Of a stretch of 64,000 nucleotides of DNA, positions 48,957 through 56,650 are shown piece after piece. The position numbers were made by a program, and so were the translations under genes. Positions within the stretch are counted from its first letter, which is position 1; each line of letters opens with the position of its first letter. This DNA is from an uncultured beta proteobacterium. GTDB taxonomy: Bacteria; Pseudomonadota; Gammaproteobacteria; Burkholderiales; Burkholderiaceae_C. Location of the stretch: NCBI GenBank assembly GCA_903832285.1, contig CAILAY010000050.1:95012-159011 (forward strand). Reading direction: 5' to 3'. The notes under the pieces are model-generated. The model saw nothing but the letters and a program-made list of their open reading frames with translations. It had not been told where the DNA came from and made no database searches.

Positions 48957-49364
48957 TCACGCACGCAGGGCGCGAAGAGTATTCAGCTGCAACTGCGCCA
49001 AAACGACAGGGGTGGGCGCCAAGGACCTGTTGACACTGCCAATATCCTCCACCTCGTCACCAAATTGCGAAGCCACGTAGGCGCGCATAAACCAGGTAAG
49101 CGGTGACTCGACTATCGCCTTGGCGCCGGTCCAGTCCTGACCAAACCATTCGGCCAGGATGTCCTCGATCGCGTACCATTCGTTTGCCACGATCGGTCCG
49201 CCGTGGGACCAATCACTTGCGGGATGGTAGGTTTGAGGGTGCCAGTTGCCGCTGTCAGGATCGTGTTTCTCTCCTCGGGACGGTGACTCAAGCAGGATCT
49301 TCAGCCCTGCCGATTTCGCCACCCAGAAGTTGAGTAGCGAGCCCTCGATTCTTTTAACGTTCAT
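48957..49364 (-). CDS. Phage NinX-like / DUF2591 family protein
   Basis: A 135-residue protein starting MNVKRIEGSLLNFWVAKSAG. The block YHPASDWSHGGPIVANEWYAIEDI matches the DUF2591 pattern (substrate-like SxDWxxGGPII) found in phage NinX and related proteins. An in-frame ATG further upstream (49439) is less likely because the family starts near LxxWVAKAxG. No other phage gene is next to it, so it is an orphan in a patch of remnant DNA. Function is unknown. Confidence 0.65.
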   Translation of the reverse strand: MNVKRIEGSLLNFWVAKSAGLKILLESPSRGEKHDPDSGNWHPQTYHPASDWSHGGPIVANEWYAIEDILAEWFGQDWTGAKAIVESPLTWFMRAYVASQFGDEVEDIGSVNRSLAPTPVVLAQLQLNTLRALRA

Positions 49365-49469
49365 TTGGGTTCCTTCGGTCGTGATGGGAAAGGAGATGCT
49401 TTTAATGAGGCCCATCGGTGCCTTTGCCCGGTGCTGCATGCGACGGAGACGGGGACATCGGAGGACCCA

Positions 49470-49617
49470 TCAGATACGACATCTGGCGTTAACGCTCCTG
49501 GCGCCATGCCCAAATGCGCAGCACATGATCAAACCACCAGAAAGCGCCAGATTCTTGATGAGCATGATGGGCTGAAGCAACAATCGAACAAGAGTCCAGA
49601 CGGGGTCCACTTGGGCG
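49470..49617 (-). pseudogene. C-terminal remnant of a DoxX-family membrane protein
   Basis: On the minus strand this stretch reads LLQPIMLIKNLALSGGLIM, then CAFGHGARSVNAR and a stop, closely like the last membrane helix of DoxX proteins. The rest of the roughly 140-residue protein is missing: upstream the DNA is the end of the TPR gene in another frame. I take it as a truncated relic. Confidence 0.45.
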
Positions 49618-50148
49618 CTACCAGGACGGTGTCTTGAGCTGGGCAGACTTGAGCGGCTGAGCGCTCTCAAAGGCGGCGATCGAGTGTTTGAGGTCGTCGT
49701 ACTCTTCGCAGCCAAAGAAACACAACTTGTCCAGAGCCGCCAACTGCTCCTTGGCTTTAGCCAGATTACCAATCTGCAAATAGGCTTCACCGAGGTATTC
49801 ATGGGCGCCGCGATGTCGGGGGTCAATTCGCAGGGCTTCGGCGTAGTGGGTGAAGACCACTTCCATGGACGGCTTGGGGGATTTGCGAATGGAATAGGCG
49901 TACAGGTTGTGGTAGTCCGCGTTGTTCGAGTTCGCTACAAGACCATTTTGCAAAGTGGCTTGCGCCGCATCCCAATCCTCTTTGGCAATCGCATCCCGAG
50001 CGGATTGAATGATGGGGTCGGCCGACTTGGCACCTGAAATCTCGTCGCCGCCGCCAGCACCGCCGCCCCCACCCCCACCCGCAGCATGTACGCTGCAACA
50101 TCCGGCCAGCAAAGCAATTGCAATCATCCCTTTTCTTGAGCACTTCAT
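49618..50148 (-). CDS. TPR-repeat protein with signal peptide
   Basis: A 176-residue exported protein. A signal peptide (MKCSRKGMIAIALLAGCCSVHA) is followed by a low-complexity Gly-rich linker and then tetratricopeptide-like helices: DWDAAQATLQNGLVANSNNADYHNLYAYS, EALRIDPRHRGAHEYLGEAYLQIGNLAKAKEQL, which bind partner proteins. CxxxC near the end (CFFGC) may be redox or structural. It follows the small lipoprotein gene on the same strand after 39 nt, probably in one operon. The partner is unknown. Confidence 0.75.
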   Translation of the reverse strand: MKCSRKGMIAIALLAGCCSVHAAGGGGGGGAGGGDEISGAKSADPIIQSARDAIAKEDWDAAQATLQNGLVANSNNADYHNLYAYSIRKSPKPSMEVVFTHYAEALRIDPRHRGAHEYLGEAYLQIGNLAKAKEQLAALDKLCFFGCEEYDDLKHSIAAFESAQPLKSAQLKTPSW

Positions 50149-50187
50149 GGCGGGGTTCTCCTGTGGTGTTGTAACGACGTCAAGCAC

Positions 50188-50562
50188 TTACATGCACGTG
50201 ATCGAGATGTCGTGCATGTGCGCGAGGGTTGTGGATGACGTGGTGGTGATGCTGGCCCCGGTTTTCAGCGCGCGCAATTGGGCCACCGTCAGAACCACGG
50301 TGTGGGTATGGTCTGCCGTGCCCTGAATGTCGTAGGTCATGTCGGTCGGCGAATCAAGGTCGGCCAGGGCAACGCTCAATACGTGGCCGTGGTTCGCAGC
50401 AATCGTATCGCTGCATCCTGCGGTGGGGGTACCGCCCGCTGCCGCAGGTGTCGCTGGGCTGGTGTAGGCCGAGCCGCCTCCGCCGCAGGATTGGATCAGA
50501 AGCAGCATCATCCCGCTCAGCGCGGCACCACAAAACTTCTTTCGTGTCATGTCTGCTTTCAT
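50188..50562 (-). CDS. Small His-containing lipoprotein, unknown function
   Basis: A 124-residue predicted lipoprotein. The signal ends in a lipobox (LLIQSC) followed by a GGGG linker. The mature part has histidine-rich patches at NHGHVL, ADHTHTVVL and LAHMHDI, which could bind metal, plus two cysteines. I do not recognise a named family. The start MKADMTRKK at 50562 is chosen at the signal peptide; the frame is open further. It precedes the TPR gene and is divergent from the histidine kinase gene. Confidence 0.65.
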   Translation of the reverse strand: MKADMTRKKFCGAALSGMMLLLIQSCGGGGSAYTSPATPAAAGGTPTAGCSDTIAANHGHVLSVALADLDSPTDMTYDIQGTADHTHTVVLTVAQLRALKTGASITTTSSTTLAHMHDISITCM

Positions 50563-50750
50563 CGCGTTTCCTTGTCTTTGAGTCCAGATCTTGATCGTCG
50601 TCGTGGGTAGAGTCTGCCTGTCGTGTCCTGTGGGCGGTAGGTTCAAAGTGCGTGGTCTTGCGTGGCTACAGGTCGCGAAGATATTCAGACCTTGGTCTAT
50701 GGCGCCAGAGACCACAGGCTGATACATTCATCCGGTGCGTCGTTTCAGTT

Positions 50751-52217
50751 ATGACGGCCGCCAAGCCGCTACCCGCCGCAGCAGTGCTTTGGACCCTGTT
50801 GAATCTTCAGATGAGAAACGCTTTCGCCCGCTTGTCCTTGTCCCGGCAGTTCATGCTGCTGAGTTTTCCCATCCTGCTCTCCGGGACACTCGTGGTCGGG
50901 TGGTGGATCGGTGAACAGGTGCAGGACAGCGTTGTGCACCGCATGGGTGGCGTGACGGCTCTCTACGTTGGCAGCTTCATCGCGCCTCACGTTCAGTCGC
51001 TGGTGGACAAGGATGATTTGAGCGAGCGCGACCGGCAGGCGCTGCGCTCGGATTTGGCCAACACTCCGTTGGGGCAGAAGATCGTCGCATTGAAGATTTG
51101 GCGCAAGGATGGCTACGTTTTGTTCAGTGGCGACGCCAGTATGAGCGGCCGGAAATTTCCCATCGGTGAAGGGCTCGCCGACGCCCTGGCAGGTAACATA
51201 TTTTCCGAAATCAGCGAGCGCTCGGAGGAGGAGCAGGCGCAGCACGGCCAACCCATGCAACGCTTGATCGAGACTTACACCCCCATTCACGCGGACCGTA
51301 CAGGGGGAGTGATTGCCGCGGCCGAGTTCTATGTGAAGCCCGACGATGTGGATCGGGAGGCCGCAGCGGCACAGCGCAGGGGCTGGTTGCTGGTGGCAGG
51401 AGCGATGCTGACAATGTATATGCTGCTGTTTGTCGTAGTGCGCAAAGGTAGCCGCACTATCATCGATCAGCAAGGCCAACTGAGCGACAAGCTGAATCAG
51501 CTGACGCAGGTGAACCAACAGAACATGCAACTCCAGGAACGCGTCATGCGAGCGGCAGAACGCGCCACGGCAGTACATGAGGACTTGCTGCAGCGCATTT
51601 CGGCGGATATCCACGATGGACCCGGGCAAGACTTGGGCTTTGCGTTGATGCAGTTGAAAAACATGGACGATGCCTGCGCCACGCACAACACGATGGCACA
51701 GGCACCTTGGGCGAAAGGTCTTGGGCCAGCCTGCATAGCGGTGCAATCTGCACTGACTGACCTGCGCGCAATCTCGGCCGACCTGGACCTCCCCGACATA
51801 GGACGACTGGCGCTTACCGATATTGCGATGCGGGTCGTGCGCGATTTCCAGGTGAAGACGGGGTGCCAGATTGCGCTGAGCACTTCGATCGCAGCGGTCG
51901 CTGCAACCTTCAGGGTGAAGGTCACGTTATACCGTTTGTTGCAGGAGTCTCTGGCCAATGCCTACCGGCACGCGCAATGCCGGGATTGCCGAGTGTCGCT
52001 GACAGGAGGCGACGACGCCCTGACGCTGGAGATCAGCGACAGGGGTCCCGGTTTCGATGAGCAGACGGCTTTGGCGAAGGGGCGTTTCGGTCTGCACGGT
52101 ATGCGTCAGCGCGCCGAGGTCTTAGGCGGAACCTTCGACCTGATAAGTGAGCCCGCGGTGGGAACAACGATTCGGGTGCGCCTGCCGCTTGGCTCAACAG
52201 GCCGCGACCATGGATGA
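50751..52217 (+). CDS. Membrane sensor histidine kinase, NarX-type (HisKA_3)
   Basis: A protein of 488 residues with two transmembrane segments (about 35-52 and 225-245) flanking a periplasmic sensor domain of about 170 residues. A coiled linker leads to a HisKA_3 dimerisation domain with the phospho-acceptor His in ADIHDGPGQDLGFAL, and an HATPase_c domain (ESLANAYRHAQ, ISDRGPGFDEQ, GRFGLHGMRQRAEVLGG). The start at 50751 gives a short N tail; 50811 is an alternative. It overlaps the response-regulator gene by 8 nt. The signal is unknown. Confidence 0.9.
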   Translation: MTAAKPLPAAAVLWTLLNLQMRNAFARLSLSRQFMLLSFPILLSGTLVVGWWIGEQVQDSVVHRMGGVTALYVGSFIAPHVQSLVDKDDLSERDRQALRSDLANTPLGQKIVALKIWRKDGYVLFSGDASMSGRKFPIGEGLADALAGNIFSEISERSEEEQAQHGQPMQRLIETYTPIHADRTGGVIAAAEFYVKPDDVDREAAAAQRRGWLLVAGAMLTMYMLLFVVVRKGSRTIIDQQGQLSDKLNQLTQVNQQNMQLQERVMRAAERATAVHEDLLQRISADIHDGPGQDLGFALMQLKNMDDACATHNTMAQAPWAKGLGPACIAVQSALTDLRAISADLDLPDIGRLALTDIAMRVVRDFQVKTGCQIALSTSIAAVAATFRVKVTLYRLLQESLANAYRHAQCRDCRVSLTGGDDALTLEISDRGPGFDEQTALAKGRFGLHGMRQRAEVLGGTFDLISEPAVGTTIRVRLPLGSTGRDHG

Positions 52218-52857
52218 TTGCATCAACATTCTGGTGGTAGACGACCACCCGCTGTTCCGGCAAGGAGTCGTGAGCTCGCTCGAAATGGACCCCGGGCTCA
52301 AGGTTGTCGCCGAGACCGATTCAGGTGAGGAGGCGTTGGCGCTGGCGCGCAAGCTGCTGCCTGACGTGATCCTGCTAGACATCAATATGCCTGGCTGGAG
52401 CGGCATCGACACCGCCGAAAGGATCGCCACGGCCTGCCCGGCGACGGTGATCGTGATGCTCACCGGCTCCGAAGACAAGGACAAACTGCTCGCGGCACTC
52501 AAAGTTGGTGCGCGAGCCTATGTCCTGAAAGGGGTGTCGGCGAAGGAGTTGGCTCGCGTTGTGCGCTCAGCCGTCGAGGGCGAGGTCTACGTTTCGCCCT
52601 CAATCGCGGCGGAAATGCTGGTGTCACTGACGCAGGGGAAAGCGCCCGATCCATTGCAGGAATTGACGGAGCGGGAGCGCGAAATCCTGGCACTTATCGG
52701 TACCGGACTGACAAACCGTGAGATCGGTGAACGGGTGTTCCTGTCGGAGAAGACGATCAAGCACTACGTCACCAATATTCTCCAAAAACTACAGGTTCGC
52801 AGCCGGGTGGAGGCGGCGCTACTCGCCAGCAGCCATGGGCTTGCGGGGCGAAAATAA
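52210..52857 (+). CDS. LuxR/NarL-family response regulator
   Basis: A 215-residue regulator. The receiver domain has the acidic pair D11-D12 (VVDDHP), phospho-acceptor Asp57 in ILLDINMPGWSG, and the conserved Lys in YVLKGVSAKEL. The C-terminal LuxR-type helix-turn-helix is LTEREREILALIGTGLTNREIGERV, then SEKTIKHYVTNILQKL. It is coupled to the upstream kinase gene by an 8-nt overlap. The divergent lipoprotein-TPR pair just upstream of the kinase is a plausible target, but no binding site was verified. Confidence 0.93.
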   Translation: MDDCINILVVDDHPLFRQGVVSSLEMDPGLKVVAETDSGEEALALARKLLPDVILLDINMPGWSGIDTAERIATACPATVIVMLTGSEDKDKLLAALKVGARAYVLKGVSAKELARVVRSAVEGEVYVSPSIAAEMLVSLTQGKAPDPLQELTEREREILALIGTGLTNREIGERVFLSEKTIKHYVTNILQKLQVRSRVEAALLASSHGLAGRK

Positions 52858-52875
52858 AGGGCGTGCCAAGGGCTG

Positions 52876-52884
52876 TGCTACATT
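52876..52884 (+). promoter_or_regulatory. Candidate extended -10 promoter of the DAHP synthase leader
   Basis: TGC-TACATT is an extended -10 element (TGn plus a 4-of-6 match to TATAAT). No good -35 is seen at 17 bp. The expected transcription start is at about 52891-52892, directly at the leader-peptide ATG. Confidence 0.4.
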
Positions 52885-52891
52885 AATCGGC

Positions 52892-52960
52892 ATGAACGTA
52901 GCTCGTTTTTATTTCAGTTTTTTTTGGTTCTCCAGCGCCGCCGGCGGTCGAGAGTTCTGA
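52892..52960 (+). CDS. Aromatic amino-acid leader peptide (attenuator) for DAHP synthase
   Basis: A 22-codon reading frame in front of the DAHP synthase gene. Codons 6-13 read FYFSFFWF, so seven of eight residues are Phe, Tyr or Trp, the three end products of the pathway. It ends GGREF and a TGA. No Shine-Dalgarno site precedes the ATG, and a promoter -10 lies only about eight bases upstream, so it may be translated from a leaderless message. The stop codon is 35 bases before the left arm of an intrinsic terminator. Stalling on uncharged aromatic tRNAs would change hairpin choice. The composition is too extreme for chance, although direct evidence is lacking. Confidence 0.85.
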   Translation: MNVARFYFSFFWFSSAAGGREF

Positions 52961-53002
52961 ACGCAGCTGAAAACAGCGTCAAGAATTTCCCAAAACCGCC
53001 GG
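52941..53002 (+). promoter_or_regulatory. Predicted antiterminator pairing in the leader
   Basis: CCGGCGG at 52941-52947, inside the last codons of the leader peptide, is identical to the right arm of the terminator. It can therefore pair with the left arm CCGCCGG at 52996-53002. A ribosome at the stop codon would cover 52941-52947 and allow termination. A ribosome stalled at the earlier aromatic codons (52907-52930) would leave it free to block the terminator. Confidence 0.6.
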
Positions 53003-53021
53003 CAACCCCGGCGGTTTTTTT
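52992..53021 (+). terminator. Intrinsic terminator of the DAHP synthase leader (attenuator)
   Basis: CCGCCGG (52996-53002) pairs with CCGGCGG (53008-53014). The stem is preceded by AAAA and followed by TTTTTTT (53015-53021). It stands 44 bases before the DAHP synthase start and after the leader peptide, so its only sensible role is premature termination. Confidence 0.88.
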
Positions 53022-53065
53022 GTACCCATTTCCAACGACAACCCGGACCGATCAGGAGTCACCCA

Positions 53066-54193
53066 ATGAATGCCAAAGCCACAGTCGCCAGCGCCGAGTC
53101 GTGGTATGCGAACCCTGTCGACAAAGCCAGCCAGACCGACGACCAGCGCATACAAGACATCACCGTACTGCCACCACCCGAGCATTTGATTCGCTTTTTC
53201 CCGATCCGCGGTACACCCGTGGAGTCGCTGATCACGCGAACGCGTAAAGCCATACACAACATCATTGCAGGGCGTGATGACCGGCTGCTGGTGGTCATTG
53301 GACCATGCTCGATTCACGACCCCGCTGCGGCAATAGCCTACGCGCGCAGGTTGGTGGAGCAACGCCTCAAATACGCTGACTCGCTTGAAGTGGTGATGCG
53401 CGTGTATTTCGAAAAGCCCCGCACCACGGTAGGCTGGAAGGGTTTGATCAATGACCCCTACATGGACCAGAGTTACCGCATTGACGAAGGACTGCGCATT
53501 GCCCGCCAGTTGCTGGTCGAGATCAATCGGATGGGTGTGCCCGCCGGCAGCGAGTTTCTGGATGTCATTTCACCCCAGTACATCGGTGAGCTGATTTCCT
53601 GGGGCGCCATCGGGGCGCGCACGACCGAAAGCCAGGTGCACCGTGAACTGGCTTCGGGCTTGTCAGCACCCATCGGCTTCAAGAATGGCACGGATGGCAA
53701 TATCCGCATTGCCACTGACGCGATCCAGGCTGCAGCCCGCGCACACCATTTCTTGTCGGTACACAAAAACGGCCAGGTGGCAATTGTCCAGACCAAGGGC
53801 AACACCGACTGCCACTTGATACTGCGCGGCGGCAAGACTCCAAATTACGATGTGGCCAGTGTGGCCATCGCCTGCCGGGACCTGGAGATGGCCAAGTTGC
53901 CCGCCACGCTGATGGTGGATTGCAGTCATGCCAACAGTTCCAAGCAATACGAAAGACAACTGGATGTGGCTAGGGATCTGGCAGCTCAGATCGCTGGTGG
54001 CTCCCGCAGTATCTTTGGCGTGATGGTGGAAAGCCATTTGCACGCCGGGGCACAAAAGTTTACGCCGGGCAAGGATGATCCTGCGCAGCTGGAATTCGGC
54101 AAGAGCATCACCGACGCGTGTCTGGGTTGGGACGACTCGGTTCGGTCGTTGGACGTATTATCGGAAGCGGTGAAGGCGCGTCGGGCTCGCTGA
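53066..54193 (+). CDS. aroG: 3-deoxy-7-phosphoheptulonate synthase (DAHP synthase, class I)
   Basis: A 375-residue enzyme that condenses phosphoenolpyruvate and erythrose 4-phosphate, the first step of aromatic amino-acid synthesis. Family blocks are VVIGPCSIHDPAAAIAYA, RVYFEKPRTTVGWKGLI, SQVHRELASGLSAPIGFKNGTDG, and DCSHANSSK. It is the AroF/G/H type. Which amino acid inhibits it cannot be assigned from sequence alone. AGGAG lies upstream of the ATG. A leader peptide with mixed Phe, Tyr and Trp codons and a terminator precede it, so transcriptional attenuation is expected. Confidence 0.95.
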   Translation: MNAKATVASAESWYANPVDKASQTDDQRIQDITVLPPPEHLIRFFPIRGTPVESLITRTRKAIHNIIAGRDDRLLVVIGPCSIHDPAAAIAYARRLVEQRLKYADSLEVVMRVYFEKPRTTVGWKGLINDPYMDQSYRIDEGLRIARQLLVEINRMGVPAGSEFLDVISPQYIGELISWGAIGARTTESQVHRELASGLSAPIGFKNGTDGNIRIATDAIQAAARAHHFLSVHKNGQVAIVQTKGNTDCHLILRGGKTPNYDVASVAIACRDLEMAKLPATLMVDCSHANSSKQYERQLDVARDLAAQIAGGSRSIFGVMVESHLHAGAQKFTPGKDDPAQLEFGKSITDACLGWDDSVRSLDVLSEAVKARRAR

Positions 54194-54249
54194 GCTGGCT
54201 GCGGCTTGAGGTATCAAAGCGCCAAGATGCGCGATCGAAAGGCAGACTC

Positions 54250-54561
54250 ATGCGAAGCGAAGTGATCGTCCAACTGGACGCAGGTCAGGAGTTCAGGATC
54301 AGTTTGGATGCATTGACACCGATGCCGCCAGACTTGGCTCGTGTTTGGCTGGATCAGCAATTTGTGGCCCTGGAATGTGAGCCAATACGTGCTACCGGAA
54401 AGTTGCTCAGTGCTGACCGCGTCCTGTGCGTGGCTCAGGGGGCCGGCGCCGGGCGTCTGGCTGACAGGGCCTGGGCGAACGAGTTTGCGCGCGCCGCCAG
54501 CGCTTCGCTGGGGCGACCGTCGCTGCGCATCGACGTGTCGACAATGACCATCACCTACTGA
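54250..54561 (+). CDS. Hypothetical protein after DAHP synthase
   Basis: A 103-residue protein starting MRSEVIVQLDAGQEFRISLD, with AAAGG seven bases before the ATG. It is a mix of strands and helices with no signal peptide or membrane segment, ending ASASLGRPSLRIDVSTMTITY. I do not recognise a family. It follows the DAHP synthase gene by 56 nt and its 3' end overlaps the convergent mpl gene by 11 nt. The frame is open further upstream into the end of aroG, but the ribosome site favours this start. Confidence 0.55.
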   Translation: MRSEVIVQLDAGQEFRISLDALTPMPPDLARVWLDQQFVALECEPIRATGKLLSADRVLCVAQGAGAGRLADRAWANEFARAASASLGRPSLRIDVSTMTITY

Positions 54562-55969
54562 CAACTCGCGCGCTTTGGTTGGCGTTCAGCTGATCGAGAA
54601 GCTTGGCGTGCATGCCACCAAACCCGCCATTGCTCATGCACACGATGTGATCGCCTGGTCGGGCTTCCGACAGCACCTGCTGGAGCAATTGTTCAATGTT
54701 GTTGGCCACATGCGCCTTGCTGCCCATTGCGGCAAGCGCCTCATGGGCGTCCCAACCCAGCCCGCCAGCGTGGCAAAACGCCACGTCGGCAGCTTCCAGA
54801 CTCCACGGCAACTGCGCCTTCATGGTTCCCAGCTTCATGGTGTTGGAACGCGGTTCGAATACGGCCAGAACGCGCCCTGTGGGCTGACCCGGGCGCGAAG
54901 CTTGTGCATCCAGTTTGCGCCGCAATCCGTCCAGCGTGGTGCGTATCGCTGTAGGGTGGTGTGCAAAGTCGTCGTACACGGTGACGCCACCGGCGCTACC
55001 CCGAACCTCCATGCGCCGCTTGACGCTTTGAAACAACCCCAGGGCCTGGCCAGCAAGCTTGGGCGAAACGCCCGCATGGTGTGCCGCAGCCATGGCGGCG
55101 AGGGCATTTGTCTGGTTGTGCAATCCTGTCAGATTCCATGCAACGTGGCCCACGGATGCACCGTGCAGTAACACCTGGAACTCATCTTGTGAACCGAGCG
55201 CCTGCCAGTCGCCCCCTGTCCCAAAGCTGACTTCTTCGCTCCAACAGCCCTTGGCCAGCACGCGCTTCAAGCTGAGTTCGCTGGCGTTATAGACGATGCG
55301 CCCCGATGCGGGAACGGTGCGTATCAAGTGGTGGAATTGGTGTTCGATGGCTGCGAGGTCATCAAAGATGTCGGCGTGGTCGAATTCCAGATTGTTAAGA
55401 ATGGCGGTGCGCGGTCGGTAATGCACGAACTTGCTGCGTTTGTCAAAGAAGGCGGTGTCGTATTCATCGGCTTCGATTACGAAGTGATTGCCAACACCAA
55501 GCCGTGCCGACACGCCAAAATTCATGGGCACACCGCCGACCAGAAAGCCTGGGTTCATGCCGGCATGCTCCAAAATCCAGGCAAGCATGCTGGTGGTGGT
55601 GGTCTTGCCATGGGTGCCCGCCACAGCCAATACATGTCGCCCTTGCAGCACGTTTTCGGCCAGCCATTGTGGGCCGCTGGTGTATGGCAGACCCTCGTCC
55701 AGGATCGCCTCAATCAAGGGGAATTTTGGGTTGCCGTCCTCGCGCTGACCACGGTACACGGCGTTGCCTACGACGTAGACATCGGGTTTCAGCGCCTTTT
55801 GCCCGGCGTCGTAGCCATCGATCAATTCAATGCCAAGGGAGCGTAGTTGGTCGCTCATGGGTGGATAAACGCCAACGTCGCAACCCGTGACCCGGTGCCC
55901 GGCTGCGCGTGCCAATGCGGCCAGTCCTCCCATAAAGCTTCCGCAAATGCCCAGAATATGAATATGCAT
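54551..55969 (-). CDS. mpl: UDP-N-acetylmuramate:L-alanyl-gamma-D-glutamyl-meso-diaminopimelate ligase
   Basis: A 472-residue Mur-ligase family enzyme that reattaches recycled murein tripeptide to UDP-MurNAc. The N terminus MHIHILGICGSFMGGLA and the ATP loop AGTHGKTTTTSMLAW are typical, as are EADEYDTAFFDKRSKFVHYRP and YDDFAHHPTAIRTTL. Together these separate it from MurC. It acts in the cytoplasm in peptidoglycan recycling. It is divergent from the putative nucleotidyltransferase gene. Confidence 0.95.
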   Translation of the reverse strand: MHIHILGICGSFMGGLAALARAAGHRVTGCDVGVYPPMSDQLRSLGIELIDGYDAGQKALKPDVYVVGNAVYRGQREDGNPKFPLIEAILDEGLPYTSGPQWLAENVLQGRHVLAVAGTHGKTTTTSMLAWILEHAGMNPGFLVGGVPMNFGVSARLGVGNHFVIEADEYDTAFFDKRSKFVHYRPRTAILNNLEFDHADIFDDLAAIEHQFHHLIRTVPASGRIVYNASELSLKRVLAKGCWSEEVSFGTGGDWQALGSQDEFQVLLHGASVGHVAWNLTGLHNQTNALAAMAAAHHAGVSPKLAGQALGLFQSVKRRMEVRGSAGGVTVYDDFAHHPTAIRTTLDGLRRKLDAQASRPGQPTGRVLAVFEPRSNTMKLGTMKAQLPWSLEAADVAFCHAGGLGWDAHEALAAMGSKAHVANNIEQLLQQVLSEARPGDHIVCMSNGGFGGMHAKLLDQLNANQSARVVSR

Positions 55970-56056
55970 GTTCGAATTTTAGTAGCGCTGACCGGTTCCC
56001 GATCTGTTGCTCCCCGGGCTAAAGGAGCCGGACTGCAATCTGGGAAAATCTGCTGT

Positions 56057-56650
56057 ATGGATACGTCTAAGACTGAAATTGCTGCCACGGCAGCGCGCAT
56101 GGTGGTGGAAGAGGGGCTGGAATACGGCGTAGCCAAGAGGCGCGCAATAAAGCAATTGGGATTAGCAGGCCGCGGCGCGCTGCCCAACAACTTCGATGTC
56201 GAATGCGCCGTACGGGAGTACATCGAACTCTTCGCCGCGGATTCGCAGCCCATGGAACTTTTGGCTCTACGCCGCCTGGCACTGATTTGGATGGAGCGCA
56301 TGGTTGAATTTCGGCCCTACCTTGGCGGCGCGGTGTGGCACGGCACGGCGACCCGCCGCTCCGACATCTATCTGCAATTGTTTTGCGACGACACCAAATC
56401 TGCCGAAATTGCGCTGATTGACCGCCAGTTGCAGTATCAGCCTCAGACCGTGGTCGGCTTCAATGGCGCTGCTGTAGAAGCGCTGAGTCTGCATTGCTGG
56501 TGCGATGAATTGCACGAGGACATTGGCGTGCACCTGCTGATATATGACCACGACGATGTGCGCGGCGCACTCAAACCCGATGCCCGAGGCCGCTCCCCGC
56601 GCGGCGACATCGAACACGTGCGGCGCTTGGTGCATGATGCTATCCCATGA
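56057..56650 (+). CDS. Conserved hypothetical protein, possibly nucleotidyltransferase-fold
   Basis: A 197-residue protein starting MDTSKTEIAATAARMVVEEG. The N-terminal helices look like a small nucleic-acid or protein-binding unit. The middle segment GGAVWHGTATRRSDIYLQLFCDD resembles the GSxxxGTxxxxSDIDL pattern of nucleotidyltransferases (Gly, Thr, Ser-Asp), though the second Asp is replaced. Its stop overlaps the start of the TlpA-type gene by 4 nt. It is frequently found next to mpl in Burkholderiales. The activity is not known to me, and the nucleotidyltransferase idea is only a hint. Confidence 0.6.
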   Translation: MDTSKTEIAATAARMVVEEGLEYGVAKRRAIKQLGLAGRGALPNNFDVECAVREYIELFAADSQPMELLALRRLALIWMERMVEFRPYLGGAVWHGTATRRSDIYLQLFCDDTKSAEIALIDRQLQYQPQTVVGFNGAAVEALSLHCWCDELHEDIGVHLLIYDHDDVRGALKPDARGRSPRGDIEHVRRLVHDAIP

